64,000 bases of DNA from Sialis fuliginosa (lineage: Eukaryota; Arthropoda; Insecta; Megaloptera; Sialidae), in the NCBI GenBank assembly GCA_961205875.1, contig OY540818.1, positions 15,784,761-15,848,760 of the forward strand, written 5' to 3'. The translations under genes and the position numbers were made by a program. The notes under the pieces were generated by a model. The model saw only the letters and a program-made list of their open reading frames with translations, was not told where the DNA came from and did not search any database. Positions 1 through 12,700 of this stretch are shown one piece after another. Position 1 is the stretch's first letter, and the number at the start of each line of letters is the position of its first letter.

Positions 1-342
1 CATGTGAGTAGCAAAACTGTACCCAAAAATTCCTATTTTAGGTACTTTTTAGCATTGACAGCCAGGACTAGTTTAGTAATTTTTTATTTTATAAAATTCG
101 ACAATTGACCGGTATTCCGGTTTTCAGTATTTCGGAATCCCGGTATTGTATTCACTACTTCTACATTACATTTATAAATTTGCAGTTAGATATATCTATT
201 TCCCAATTTTTGATTATAATAATTACGCTGATTAAAATTAAAACAGTATCTACCCTGAGATGCGCAATAATAAGACTTTTAATCACCAGAATGTTAAAAA
301 GAGTTGCATCACCTTTATAAATTCTGTGTAATGGCTTCTATA

Positions 343-488
343 CACTACCCAATCTGCAGGGGCGATTTGTAGGAAGTAAAAGGGGGGTAAATCGGGTACA
401 GTTATAGTTAGTATTGTTTTTTTATATATAATCACCCAGACTTGCCTATACACGACCCTGCAGATTGGATGTCAAATTGGGTAGTAGT
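343..488. repeat. Short element with inverted ends (cactacccaat)
   Basis: The left end reads cactacccaatctgcaggg and the right end carries ccctgcagattgg and attgggtagtagtg, both in inverted orientation. This gives a compact fold-back of about 145 bp. No clear target duplication is visible, so the superfamily is unknown. Confidence 0.4.
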
Positions 489-559
489 GAGGCCTTAACA
501 TTATTAAGTCAAAGTAAATAGCGGTTTAAAAAAACAAAAGACGATTTTTTAAATGAAAT

Positions 560-850
560 TGAAATAAATCGTTATAAGGGAATATTTTACAACTAACATT
601 GTGTTGTAGGTAAACTATATTATAGAAAACTGAATGCTCTACAAAAAAGATTCTATAAAATTTTCACGTAACATATGTCGTTCTTGAGATATCTTTAAAA
701 AATAACTGTTTTTGGATGTCACTCCTCCCCCTTACACACTATTTTAATTGGAACCGTTCTCAAGCCAGACCCAACTAACCAAGTTTCATTAATATCAGTT
801 TAGTGGTTTTAATTTAAATGCCTTGAATTGTCAACTTTAATTTAATACAA
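560..850 (+). repeat. Dispersed repeat, family R1 fragment
   Basis: Shares blocks such as aatgctctacaaaaaagatt, a run of cacgtaacat.tg.cgttcttgagatatct, and aaccaagtttcattaatatc with 32100-32290 (same strand) and with 36361-36830 (opposite strand). The end of the family carries the common motif 'tttcattaaaatcggtccagtgg / ttcatgag'. This is probably the 3' part of a non-autonomous or non-LTR element; no coding sequence remains. Confidence 0.6.
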
Positions 851-1539
851 CACTCACCGAAACGTGGAATCATTTGTATAAAAAAATCCCAGTACCTAGA
901 AAGTGAAGCGCAAAATAAAACAACATTTAAAAGAATAACTAATATATATTTTTCAAAACTAAAATAATTTCTACTTTTTCCCGGTGAGAGGTGTATAAAA
1001 AGAATTCACATATATTTATTTAAACAACCTCCCACAGGACACTTCTCACACATGTGTGATTTTATATTCGCATTAACAAATAAACAACTGTACAAAAGAT
1101 CAAACAAATTATGATGCTTTTGAGCATTTTGTGTTTATTAGTTTACTAATCCTGTATACTTCATGTCGGAGTTACGTTCCATATGTTGGTAGTAGCACTC
1201 TACAGTTGGTACTTCCAACTCCTTTTGATTAAAATGTATTTACATAGTCGGAGACAATATTACCTTTTGTGGTACGGTATGTTATTATTTATAATATTTG
1301 TGAATAGTCTACGATGATATTCAGTGCTGGTGAAAATTAATACTTTTAAGGATTATTTTAGGAACTATTTTGTTTAAAATAAAACAAATATTATTTACAC
1401 ATTATTTATTGGTCATTTTTAAGTAAGAAAACAATGGTTTACAATTTTTCTATCATAACTTATATGTGTCAATTAAAATTCATAAAAATATAAATTCTCG
1501 TTTATGAAAAATAGAAATATCATGCGTTTTAGAAATATT

Positions 1540-1740
1540 CGAAATTGTGTACCTATTATCGTCTAAAAACCCTTTTGCAATCCCGTAAAGGTTCACTTTT
1601 CGAGATACGAAGTAGCCTATGCCCTTCTTCGAGATGCAAGCTATCTCACTACCAAATTTCATTAAGATCCGTAAAGCGGTTTAGCCGTAAACAGGTAACA
1701 AATAGACAGCCTGAGAGATACACTTTCGCATATTTATAAT
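1540..1740 (+). mobile_element. Retroelement-like 3' tail
   Basis: Contains the insect-wide tail motifs ttcgagatacgaagtagcct, gatgcaagctatctcactac, aaatttcattaagatc and tttagccgta, and ends cactttcgcatatttataat. A second copy follows at 2070-2196, and others lie at 8245, 11141 and 60304. Similar tails end RTE-type or SINE-like retroelements in many insects (family knowledge); the element body is missing. Confidence 0.6.
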
Positions 1741-1742
1741 AT

Positions 1743-2035
1743 AAGTCTCGACTCTATGTAAGATAAGGGGTTGTTTTGTCCCCCTAATAACCCCTCTTCC
1801 GTAGTATTTTCCCTCTCTGATCGAATGTAACTAATTCCAATCCTTCATATGTAAAAGAGTGTGAAATATTAAATTTGTCTTATTTTTAGTTTTCTTTCAT
1901 TATACCAAATCGTAAATATCTCGGCTCCTATGCAAGATAGAGGGTTGTTTTTTCCCCTGATCCCCCCACCGAATCGAATAAAACGACTTCATATGTAACG
2001 GGGGGTAAAATATTAATTACTAAAAAAAATAAAAA
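1743..2035 (+). repeat. Two tandem copies of a ~174-bp unit
   Basis: Starts ctcgactctatgtaagataa and, 174 bp later, ctcggctcctatgcaagata. Both continue with gggttgtttt and a C-rich run. The same unit in reverse orientation forms the centre of the palindrome at 56161-56862 (ctctatctagcacaggagtc), so the two loci share a repeat family. Confidence 0.55.
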
Positions 2036-2069
2036 ATTTCCACCTCCTTGCAATTTATTAGGGATTGAA

Positions 2070-2196
2070 TTTTCGAGATATAAAGTAGCCTATGTCCGTC
2101 CTCGAGATGCAAGCTATCTCATTGCCAAATTTCATTAAGATCGGTTCAGCGGTTTAACAAACAGACAGACAGACACACTTTCGCATTTATAATATT
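2070..2196 (+). mobile_element. Retroelement-like 3' tail, second copy
   Basis: Carries gatataaagtagcctatgtc, gatgcaagctatctcattgc, atttcattaagatcggttca, a short cagacagacaga run and actttcgcatttataatatt. Same family as 1540-1740, better preserved at the end. Confidence 0.6.
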
Positions 2197-2370
2197 GTTT
2201 GTCACAATACTTGGTTAATTTTAAAGACGATACAATAACATGTGAATCTTGCAAATAACTATGACTCACACGAACTAATCTCTTAAGTAGCATTGATACC
2301 AGTTACTCAACGGTTAACTTCATTAACAATTACTGTAATGAATATATTAGTCCAAGTAAATTAGATATTT

Positions 2371-4547
2371 TAGAAGAACAAATTCATAAAGTTTTGATAC
2401 TTTGTCCACGAACTCTTAGTAGGGTTTGAAATAAGAGCCCGAAAAGTTCCCACCTAAATCGTGGATGGAACATCCCCTTTCACGTAAAAAACTACCCCCG
2501 GAATGAAATTTATTCCAGTTTTTCCCATTTTTCATCCGAACCGCTTTTCGGAGAAAAAAATATTACAGGAATTAAAGATTCAACATAAAATTCTACGTAA
2601 AAAATGTCATGTTCACTATTCGGTTAATTCCCAGCCTACTCTTGCAATCGTTGCTCAAAGTGAAGGGTAGTTTTGGCAACGCAGCGAAAAATCGGCGTAA
2701 CAATAGTTTTCAACATACATATTTCCAAAACGGCTGATTTTACGTAAAAAATGATTATGATAAAAATTATAGAACTTAATCTTCTCTATGAGATCCATGC
2801 ACCACGAATTTTTTTCAAACGTTTTTCATTGATTTTTTTGCTTTTTTTCACAAACGTACATTCCATATTTTGAGCTCTTTTCCATACAATCCATTGATTA
2901 CAGCTTTTAACAAATTTTAATTTAGTGGTTTACCATCGTAAGTCTATTCCACTAAGTTTTGTATATTTTTATTGATTTTATGTTGGCTTCTTGGATTAAT
3001 TCCTCTTCGGTTGACGAATTTAGACAACCTTCTCTATGGTAGTTGAAATACATGGTTAAGCAGCGCAAACCAATTTTAATATAGCCGGATCGTTTCCAGC
3101 AACCCACTTGACAGTTCTGGTTTAAAATTTTGAAGATGTAAGGTAGACATTGTGCCTCTGTAGTGAAAATAAATGATAAAATGTTGTTCGTTTTCATTTT
3201 AACCCCATTTTGTAGCGCCTATGATAACTGTCTGTCAAGATTTAGTTTGGTAAAATACTCAATAGGAATGTTGTTGATAAATTCCATATATCGATGAGAT
3301 AAAATTATGGCATGTTTCTATTGGACAACCAACTTATGAAACGAACTAATTTTTTGTGGATTTAAATATATTTCCTTTCGTGAACCTTTCTACAGTATTT
3401 TTCTTCCAAACCGTCATTCGAAGAAAAAAATATAGTGAAAATTAAAGATTCTATATAAAATTCTGCGTAAAAAATGTCATATGTTCTATTCGGCTAATCC
3501 CCAGCCTACTCTCGCAATTGAAGCTCAAAGTGAAGGGTAGTTTTGAGAACGAAGCGAAAAATCTGCATAACATGATTTTTCACCGTGAATATTTTCGTAA
3601 CGGTGAACTTAACGTAAAAAATTATTATTATAAAAATTATAGAATTGAATCTCTTCTATGAGATTCATGTGCTACATTTTTTATTTCAAACGTTTTTCAT
3701 TGATTTTTGGCCTTTTATCACAAATGTACATTGTACACTCCATTTTTTTTTACAAAATATAATACAATTTAAACAAACGATGCGTCCTTTTGAGATATTT
3801 TTAAAAAATACCGATTTTGAGATACTACCTCTTTACCTTCCACACGATTTTGATGATTTTTATATGGGATCATCTACTAGTCAGAACCAACAAAGAAAGT
3901 TTCATTAAAATCGGTCCAGTGGTTCATGAGTTAAGCGTGCGACAAAAATTCAGGGGACAGGCACACAAACACATTCGCACACACATAGACAACATATTTT
4001 ACCATATTTTGATGATAATTTTTACTAAAAAATCTTCGCCATATAAAATAATAGAATGCGCGTTTGTGAAAAATGGGCAAAAAAATCAATGAAAAACGTT
4101 TGAAAAAAATTCGTGGTGCATGGATCTCATAGAAAAGATTAAGTTCTATAATTTTTATCATAATCATTTTTTACGTAAAATCAGCCGTTTTGGAAATATG
4201 TATGTTGAAAACTATTGTTACGCCGATTTTTCGCTGCGTTGCCAAAACTACCCTTCATTTTGAGCAACGATTGCAAGAGTAGGCTGGGAATTAACCGAAT
4301 AGTGAACATGACATTTTTTACGTAGAATTTTATGTAGAATCTTTAATTCCTGTAATATTTTTTTCTCCGAACAGCGGTTTGGATGAAAAACGGGTAAAAC
4401 TGGGATAAATTTCATTCCGGGGGTAGTTTTTTACGTGAAAGGGGATGTTCCATCCACGATTTAGGTGGGAACTTTTCGGACTCTTATTCCGAACCTTACT
4501 GAGAGTTCGTGGACAAAGTATCAAAACTTTATAATTTTTTTCTTCTA
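2371..4547. repeat. Large inverted repeat, ~500-bp arms
   Basis: The left arm (2371-2870) and right arm (about 4047-4547) are reverse complements with few mismatches. For example cgtggatggaacatcc on the left faces ggatgttccatccacg on the right, and gcagcgaaaaatcggcg faces cgccgatttttcgctgc. The ~1.2-kb spacer holds a third, diverged copy on the + strand (about 3400-3760). The spacer copy then runs into an R1-family end (3805-3990). Open frames on both strands here are images of the arms, not genes. Confidence 0.8.
3400..3990 (+). repeat. Third copy of the 2371-4547 arm plus R1-family end
   Basis: Blocks such as attaaagattctatataaaa, gcctactctcgcaattgaag and gaagggtagttttgagaacg match the flanking arms at lower identity. 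It is followed by aagtttcattaaaatcggtc, cagtggttcatgagttaagc and a CA-rich simple tract (acacaaacacattcgcacac), typical of the R1 family end. Confidence 0.65.
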
Positions 4548-6322
4548 TTTGGCGAATTTTAATCTAAATACTGTGGACTATATGTGTGAGAGCGCTATGT
4601 AATTGCAAACAGAATTGTGTCGGGTTTCTCTGTTGCTAGGCGCCCATAATCAGAATGAAGTTTAACGGTATCATCATTATTACTTAATTGACAAAAATTA
4701 CGCATGTCGCAACACATCTTGTGTTTTTTGTAAGATATCTGATTTTTTATCTTTCTTAAGAAAGTGTGATCATTTTAGTTTTACTTAAAGTATTTGTGTT
4801 AATATTAATTTAATTTAAATAATATTTTTATGAATGCAAAAAAAACAGTTTTTCATCCCTTGCCTAACTACCCCTGCACCCTTTGGGGACTTTACTCATC
4901 TACGCTACATCTGTACCAATTTCCATTGATGGAGATATATTTGTGCTTATTTTACATTTTTTTATGTATTTTTGTTGTATTACATAGTAATGTAGTGTTT
5001 ATAATAATATTTTTAAACAAAACAAAATTTTTATTTAGGTAAGATTTTTACTTACATTTAGGAGCTCAAAAAATACCAGTTTTCAAAAAAAAACATCTGC
5101 CAAGTAAATGTACAGTGCTTCCTCGTGCTAAATTCACCAAAGGTACTTAATTATTGAACAATTTAAATAAAAACCGTATTTTTTTATAATTTAACTTGAA
5201 ATTTTTTGGAGATATTTTTGAATGCATACACACTAGAAGAAAATATTATTAAAAAATCGTTTTTTTTATCCATCACAGTGGCATTCTCCATTAAATAAAA
5301 GAGCTTTTCGTAACAAATATTTCTGGATATATAAGTGTTTCCATTTGAGTTGACCACTTGAGAAACACTTTGATTGTGTGCAATGTGGTCAGATATTCCA
5401 ATTAAACTAGTACTAAGATAATTATCTATTTACTTATCTATTTATTCAATATCAAAACGGAAAACATGTGTTGTGTGTTATGATGTAATATGTAAATAAC
5501 AGAATTCAAATTTTGAAATAATTATATTTTGAGATATACTAAATATATCAGCAGGCTAGGAAAATTAAAATAACTTACGATAATACAATACACATAAAAT
5601 AAAATTATTTACTCAAGAGTAGGGGAGGAGACAATTTCAAAAATATTTCTATCGAGTTAAAAGTTATTAACACTAGTAGAATGTGAAAATTTAAATTAAA
5701 AAAATAAATAAATAATATTTTAATATATTAATTTTTTAATAGAAGGCAGGGATTTTTGTAATTTTATTTCGCTGGCAGAGAAATTGTCACCCGCCAAAAC
5801 CACCCTGTTTTTATTACAAAGTATTTGAATATTTCTGGAAAAACATAAAATAAAATTTAGAATATTTCAAAAATATATTTGTAGGCATGCGTTTCTTCAT
5901 TATTACATACTAGAAAAAGGTAAACATATCTATTGTTTAAACGAAAGTCATTTTGATGTCTGGATAAAAGAAAATGATACATATATTTATTATTTGAAAA
6001 AATAAAACCACAATTTATTCTATCGCTGACGCAAAACTTATGTAGATATCATTTCGTTTTTACGATTGGCGCATATTTTCTTTGTTTCTCTCTCAAAAAA
6101 ATTCAATTCCTAACATTCTGGGCTTCAATTTTTTATAGATTAAAATGCGGTATGCAAACTTGAAATAAATGAAATGAATCTAACTTTGTTTAACATGAAT
6201 ACTCTCTTTATTCTTTTTATTTACAATTGAAATAAAGCTTCTAAAATGTTTATAATATATCTAACATCTGATTAAAATCTGGATATAATATGTATTACTT
6301 GCTTGCAATAAATGATTATATA
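4548..6322. other. No gene seen; AT-rich intron sequence
   Basis: Nothing recognisable except about 75 bp at 5093-5165 (cttcctcgtgctaaattcac), whose reverse complement recurs at 36909-36977. The latter is therefore a second copy of a short dispersed repeat. Confidence 0.5.
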
Positions 6323-6425
6323 CAGAGCCGGCCTTAGTAATCTGGCGCTCTGGGCGAGATTTATTTTTCCGCCCTTTTTCCTCTTAAAAAAATCATCGAA
6401 AATGACAATTAAAATTGATAAATTA
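6323..6425 (+). mobile_element. hAT-like 5' end (CAGAGCCGGCC), truncated
   Basis: Begins cagagccggccttagtaatc followed by tggcgctctgggcgagattt. It matches the 5' end of the complete hAT element at 28160-28853 in the same order. No matching 3' end follows, so only the end is preserved. Confidence 0.6.
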
Positions 6426-7654
6426 ACAAATAAGTTGAATATCTCAGCTTGGCGCGATCCTATAGACTATAACTTTTTTTTAAATATAACTTACATCATT
6501 AACTTTATGACTATTAAATGCCGTAAGACCGTCGAGACCTTCTTTCCCTATTATTATTAAAAAAATACCTACCTTTTATTTGAAAAACATAATTAACTTT
6601 GCTATATTTTTTTACAAAATTTTATATCAATTTTTATAAACTTCGACGGAAAAATCTTTCAAATAATAAATCAAGTATCAAATTAGGTACATAGATATTT
6701 TATTGATATAAAAAATAATAATTTATTACTTACACATAGTTTTTAATTAATATTATGATTACTTTCTAATCTTTTAACTAATTGTATGTATTAAGTATGT
6801 ACCTAATAGTACCTATACTAGATTTAATTATTACAGATAATTAAAACCAATTTTTTAACAAATCCTCTATAAACAATGATTTAGCATTCACAAAAAAGGA
6901 AATAACGTAGTAGAAAATAGGATATATTCAATACAACTATCTAGCATCAATAATAAATAACAAATTCCATTTAATTCAATCCAAATAAAAACAGACATAT
7001 TCAAGATCACTGAGACATCTTCGCGCCTATTTTAGTGAATTGAATAATACCGATAAGACAATATATAGTAGGTATCTACATAACCGGTTGATTGTGATGA
7101 AGAGTGAATTGATTTGCAAACTGGCACAGGGATCTAGTGTAGCAAGGTCGCGGCTGTGATGCTGGAGGTATCCGCGCCCATGACCCACTCAGATTTGTTG
7201 CTATGATTTACATGTTAATCTTTAAACACCATGATCAGTGGTGCTCCTACTATTAGAACCAAAGGGTAAAGAAATCGAAAATTTATTGATGGATTATTTA
7301 AAGTTATTAAATCTTGTAAACTGGAAGTCACCTTTTAACAGCATAGATGTATTTCTTATAATATAACAAATACTTTTAAATTAGTTCTTAAATAAGTTCT
7401 ATCGAGGTTGTTCTCATTGGTAAAATAAAACGAGTTCAATAGATGGTATATAACTATAATATATAAATAATAAATCATATATTACGAATCTAAAGTCATG
7501 ATCATATATTATTATTTATAATTATATGTATATGATCACATTTGGAATCATATGGTTATTTAATATCGTATGTATATGAATTCATGTATGTTTTATTTTT
7601 ATCGGGTAATTAAAGGTTTTGGTAATTTTCTTAATGTTGTAGTTAATTAACAAT

Positions 7655-7890
7655 GCTGCCAATACTTGAATAATATATCAAGAATTTTTTTTTATACTTG
7701 AAGTATCAGTATATTTTAAAATAGGTTGAAGTACTTGGTACTTCAAATACTTTATCATAATATTTGATTAGAACAAGTAAAATACTTCAAGTACATTTGA
7801 AAATTGGATAAATTACTTTATAATTCAAGTTCTTACACTTAGTACTTGGTATTTGTACTTCAAATACTTGTACTGTTAATCAAACTAACA
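7655..7890. repeat. Repeat rich in tacttcaagtac-type palindromes
   Basis: Contains many overlapping variants of acttgaagtat, gtacttggtacttcaaatac, aatacttcaagtacatttga and ttgtacttcaaatacttgta. The cluster is self-complementary at short range. The element class is unknown. Confidence 0.45.
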
Positions 7891-8244
7891 ATTTCGTGAA
7901 AATATTATTTTTCAGGTTAAACAATTATTAACGTATTGGAAAGAGATTGTTAAGATTTCTCTATTACAATGATTTTCTATAAAAATACGTTCCTCGTGAT
8001 TTTTCTTTCAGCCTGCCACTGACCGTTTAAGTTTTACATGTGTTATTGACATTGATAGTATATTGATTGACATAATGGAAATGAATACTTCAATAACGTT
8101 TATTGACGCATTTTATTGTCACACAGTTTGACACATTCGTGTCCTCTTTGATTTAATATAAATACGTGTTTAGGATTTTCGCAAATGTATGTATTGTCTT
8201 TTGAAAGTTTAATATGAAAATATGTAAAGCTTATATTATTAAAT

Positions 8245-8530
8245 CCATACTAATATTATAAATTCTAAAGTGTGTCTCTCTGTTACCTCATCACGGCTAA
8301 ACCGCTGAACCGATCTTAATGAAATGTGGCATGGAGATAGCTTGCATCCTAAGGAAGGACTTAGACTACTCTGTTTCCTGAAAAAGGGTGTAAATGACAT
8401 TTGTTCGCGAAATCTGTATTACCTCACCTTCTTCATGGGTGACAATTCCTAACTTACCCAAATTCCAAGTGAACGATAAACATTTTATTATATATATGAT
8501 ACAAACGAAGTTATGGGTAACAGCTAGTAT
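8245..8530 (-). mobile_element. Retroelement-like 3' tail, reverse
   Basis: Reads on the + strand as aaaccgctgaaccgatctta and atagcttgcatcctaaggaa, the reverse complement of the tail at 2070-2196. It is preceded by actaatattataaattctaa, the usual tail end. Confidence 0.6.
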
Positions 8531-11140
8531 TATATAAATGATTTGCTGTATTTAGATTTGTTTCGGTTAACCACATTTTTTTATAATATTTGATAAATAT
8601 TAAAAATAAAAAATGATTGTATATTATAATAAAATATAGTAATTATTATTATTTAATACAAATTATTTTGTTTGATAAATATAGTTACAATGCAGTTTGT
8701 ATCTTGTATATAATTATTTGCATTTTGTTATTTATTTATCAATGTCATAAATGCATAAATTTATGTAATTCTACTATCGAATTTTTACTATCAAGAAAAC
8801 CATGGCACAATTGTCACATATAAATTTAAAAAAACAATACCTGCTTTCAATCGTTAAATCAAAATCTAAATATGGTAAACCAAAGTATTATGCCATTTAA
8901 AATGCAATAAAAATAGTAGTTTAAGGTCAAATTGATTGTTGATAAAGTTTGAAAAATTGGAACAATATATATCACTGTAAATTGATAGTTTTTTTTCTTG
9001 TTCATTAATAATCACAATATAATGTTTCTTATTTATTTATTAGTAATACAGCCAAATAGTTTCTTCATATTTTGATTGTCTTGAGTGTTAATTTAGTAAT
9101 TTGTTAATTAGTATTAATTACCATATTAGACAGTTAATAATTTACTATCTTAAATATCAATTTCATATTACATATGTATATGTATAAAAAATGCAATTAT
9201 TTACTTTCGCAAAACAATTTTTTGATATTTCGCACTCATATTTGCTTTCAGTATAAGTACTTTCATTACAACTCTAGTATTTGATACAATTGGCCTTTCA
9301 GCTATTGAAATATGAATTTTAACTAATCAAATCAAGTTTCATCAGCAATCATACAAAGACTCCACTAACAACGTAATAGAATTCCACAAACATAAAATTT
9401 ATTTATATGCATGTAACACATACATTGAGGAAATATTTTGCATAATAACGTGGATATAACACGGATTCACATCAGCAGCCGGGACACAAAACAATGCTAT
9501 GCAGATCTCTGTAATACCGGCGCGCTGTGATGTGATATATGGCTCCACCTTGTCGTGGCACGCGGTATTCGCCGGGTACGTCTTGATCTAGTCGGCTAGG
9601 AGACGTGATCCATTTACATTTTGCACCTGTTCTGAGTTCTATGTGTCATAAGAATATATAATACAGGAACGGAGTTAAAGTAAAGAGATAATTATGTTAA
9701 TGGGATAATAGAGTTTAATTTGTTTAGATTTACAAGTGTTTTAACTATCATGTATGAACATTAGGGTACAGTCCGTTGAAATTGAAATATTAAGGGGGGA
9801 ACCTCCTCAAATAAAAAATAAGGTAGCCACTAACTGAGCGTTGACAATTATTAAACTCATCAAAACAAATTAAAACAAAATTTTACAAATTTTCAAACAG
9901 TTATATCTCCGTAAAAAATGATTTTATTTGCATGATCTAAAACTCATTTATAAACTTGAACTTTCTAGTTTTTGAATCAAAAGCTCAGTAATTTTTATCA
10001 TCCCCTGCCAAGGGTTAAGAGTTCGAAAAATTATCCTTTAATTTTTTATAAACTTTGAAAGATTAAAATTATTATTAATTATCGAAAGTTTGTTATTTTC
10101 TCTTGAAAATGCATTTTTTTTTCATCCCCGTACATTTTTTTTACCGCGTTATTTACTGTCAAAGTAAAATTAAAACTTTTGACTTTTAAACTGTTTATTT
10201 TGAAATAATGATCGCACAATAATCTATTATAAAATAATATTTTAACATGTGAGTGATTTTGCAAAAGATCCATTCAAATACAATCTTTTAAAAAAAGTTT
10301 AATTATTTTCCTTCTTAAAACAGTTTTGATTTTTAATTTGTTAATATGATATAACATTATAAAAGAAAATTAAAATTAGCGAAGCATATTTAATACCATT
10401 TCTCCAAATTGAAATATTTTTAAATGTATTTACAATTTTTATTACTTTTTATGAGAAGATAACTGAACGGAGAGTAATTCATAATTAGAAATTGTAATTA
10501 ATATAAACATCTGTCACAAGAGACATTGCTTATGAAGATGATATTTTATTGCATTATTTATAAATTCTTTTAACGACAACTTTCTTCAAATTCATGTATT
10601 ATTCAAAAAAAATAAAATAAAGTAAAAAATATTTATTATTTGAATGTTAAAGGTAAAGTTATGTTTTATATATTTACTAATGAAATATGAATACAACAAA
10701 TTTTATTTTAAATTCATTTATAAAAATTAAAATAAAAAAAAACAACTAATGTATATTTATTTGACGCTATAATTAATTTAAAAATATAAATATCAAATGC
10801 TAAAATTTTAAAATAACCTAATCTATAATCTATATGGGTGCGCCAGTGTTATTAAATATCGCCAATACTAATCTAAATTACATTAAAATCATTTTAGTGT
10901 GAAACTCATTACACCTCAAACAATAATATCACGATAATTAAAAAAATAAAATAAAAATGTTCTTCAACACCATTCGAGCAACACAAAGAAACATTATTCC
11001 GGTATGTTCGACTAACCGGATGTTTTAAATGCACATAAATGTTCTTTATGTCAACAATCTACACCGTATCTTAGTTGTTGGCTATTTAATGGGTTGTTTT
11101 CATACACTGATATTCTACTTCACTTTTTTACGATATACTA
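8531..11140. other. No gene seen; AT-rich with one GC-richer island at 9440-9640
   Basis: Mostly simple AT-rich sequence with A-runs. The interval 9440-9640 is less AT-rich (taccggcgcgctgtgatgtg, ggcacgcggtattcgccggg) but has stops in all frames within about 35 codons and no repeat partner in the window. It may be conserved regulatory DNA or an old insertion. Confidence 0.4.
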
Positions 11141-11495
11141 TTTTCTACCCGCGACTTCATTCGCGTAGAATTAAGGTTAGTGAAAACAACACTATGAAGT
11201 TAGGTTAGGTAAATAGTACAGATAGATAATACAGATTTCTGTATGATAGTCGATAAAACACGTTATAAGTTTCACATTAAAATTTGCATGATAGATGCCA
11301 CTAAACTAACTACTACAAATATCACATACATCAATTTTTTTCCAATAAATATTTCATGGTACAAAGTAGCCTACATATGTCTTTCCTCAGGATGCAAGCT
11401 ATCTCCCTACCAAATTTCATAAAAATCGATTCAATGCTTTAGCCGTGAAAATTTAACAAACAGACACTTTCGAATTTATAATTTTAGTATGAAAA
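11141..11495 (+). mobile_element. Retroelement-like fragment with full tail
   Basis: Starts ctacccgcgacttcattcgc, the usual 5' landmark of this insect repeat, and after a diverged stretch continues caaagtagcctacatatgtc, gatgcaagctatctccctac, aaatttcataaaaatcgatt and acagacactttcgaatttat. The locus at 60304 has the same landmarks. Confidence 0.65.
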
Positions 11496-12467
11496 AGTTC
11501 AGGAGGGGCTAAAAGACCATAAGAAATTATAATAAATAATAATATTAATTTTAATAACAATAATACAATCATATATTACGTATGATTATTTTTTCTAAAA
11601 CTATTTTACATTCTATAAAAAGGAGTAAGATTGAAATCGTAGTAAACTTGCATAGTTCAAATATTTCATTGTTTGAGAGTCACTTCTAAGACAAGAATGT
11701 TCTGTATGGCGCTGTAATGAAACTTTGCCATCTTTAGGCAATATATGTACAGCATATGAAGAAAACGTTTTTATGACAACATTATGTTTATACATTGTTT
11801 TGAACAATGTATAGTTCGTAAATGTGAACGAAAAATTGAATCATTTCGATTTTATTGTATTTGGTATGTTATATATCTGAAACTATTTTTGTAATTACTG
11901 CTAATATGGTATAATATTGGTGCCGTTATAAAAATATTTAAAATTTAATCGTTGGCATAAGCGCTGACTCCGGGGAGCGAATCTTTTGTACGATTTTTTC
12001 CATTAAGTTCATATATTTTAGCTGGAAAATTCAATAACTCATAGAAAAAAACATTTATATATTTTTGGCATTACTTTTATTGACCTGTAACTTTTTAAGA
12101 TGTAAATGAAAATTATTTTTTTGGAGTAATCTTATAATTAGAAGAAATTTCAAGCTTTAATTTAACTATTTTTTACCAAAGTTACAACTATTTGTGAATT
12201 GTACAATATCCCCCCCCCTCCTCCCAACGTGGGTTTGAAAATCTCGTCCCCTCGGACAAAATAAAAAGTGAACGCCTATGATCGTTGATACTGGTAATAA
12301 CCTATACATCATTTTTTTACAATATAAGTCTTATATCAACATAATATAAAAAAGTTTAATTGAGTTATGATATTTAGAAGTAGGTTTTAAAGTCAACATT
12401 TTTATCATACCAACTGTTGAACGATGTTAATACTTTTATAATTATATACCCGAAAATATGTAATAAC

Positions 12468-12700
12468 CATAGACATAGAGCATGGACTGAGCATTCTGTA
12501 TTAACATAACATTTTTCCAAAATAGCGAGAAAAATGCGCGGTACGTTTGGGATGTATCTATATATATTTTTTCTAATAAGAATTAAATTAAATAGACACT
12601 CCTGTTTAAAAAATGATAAGTGTATCCCAAACCGTTTTCTATCTCTTTCTTTTGACACGGCTCTGTTTTCGAATCAGATGCACAATCCTATGAATCTGAT
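12468..12700 (-). mobile_element. MITE copy of the catagacatagcatggactg family
   Basis: Reverse-complement relative of 50241-50482. The left end catagacatagagcatggac and the internal blocks tctgtattaacataacattt, tctatctctttcttttgaca and cggctctgttttcgaatcag are shared. The right terminal repeat is degraded. Confidence 0.55.
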
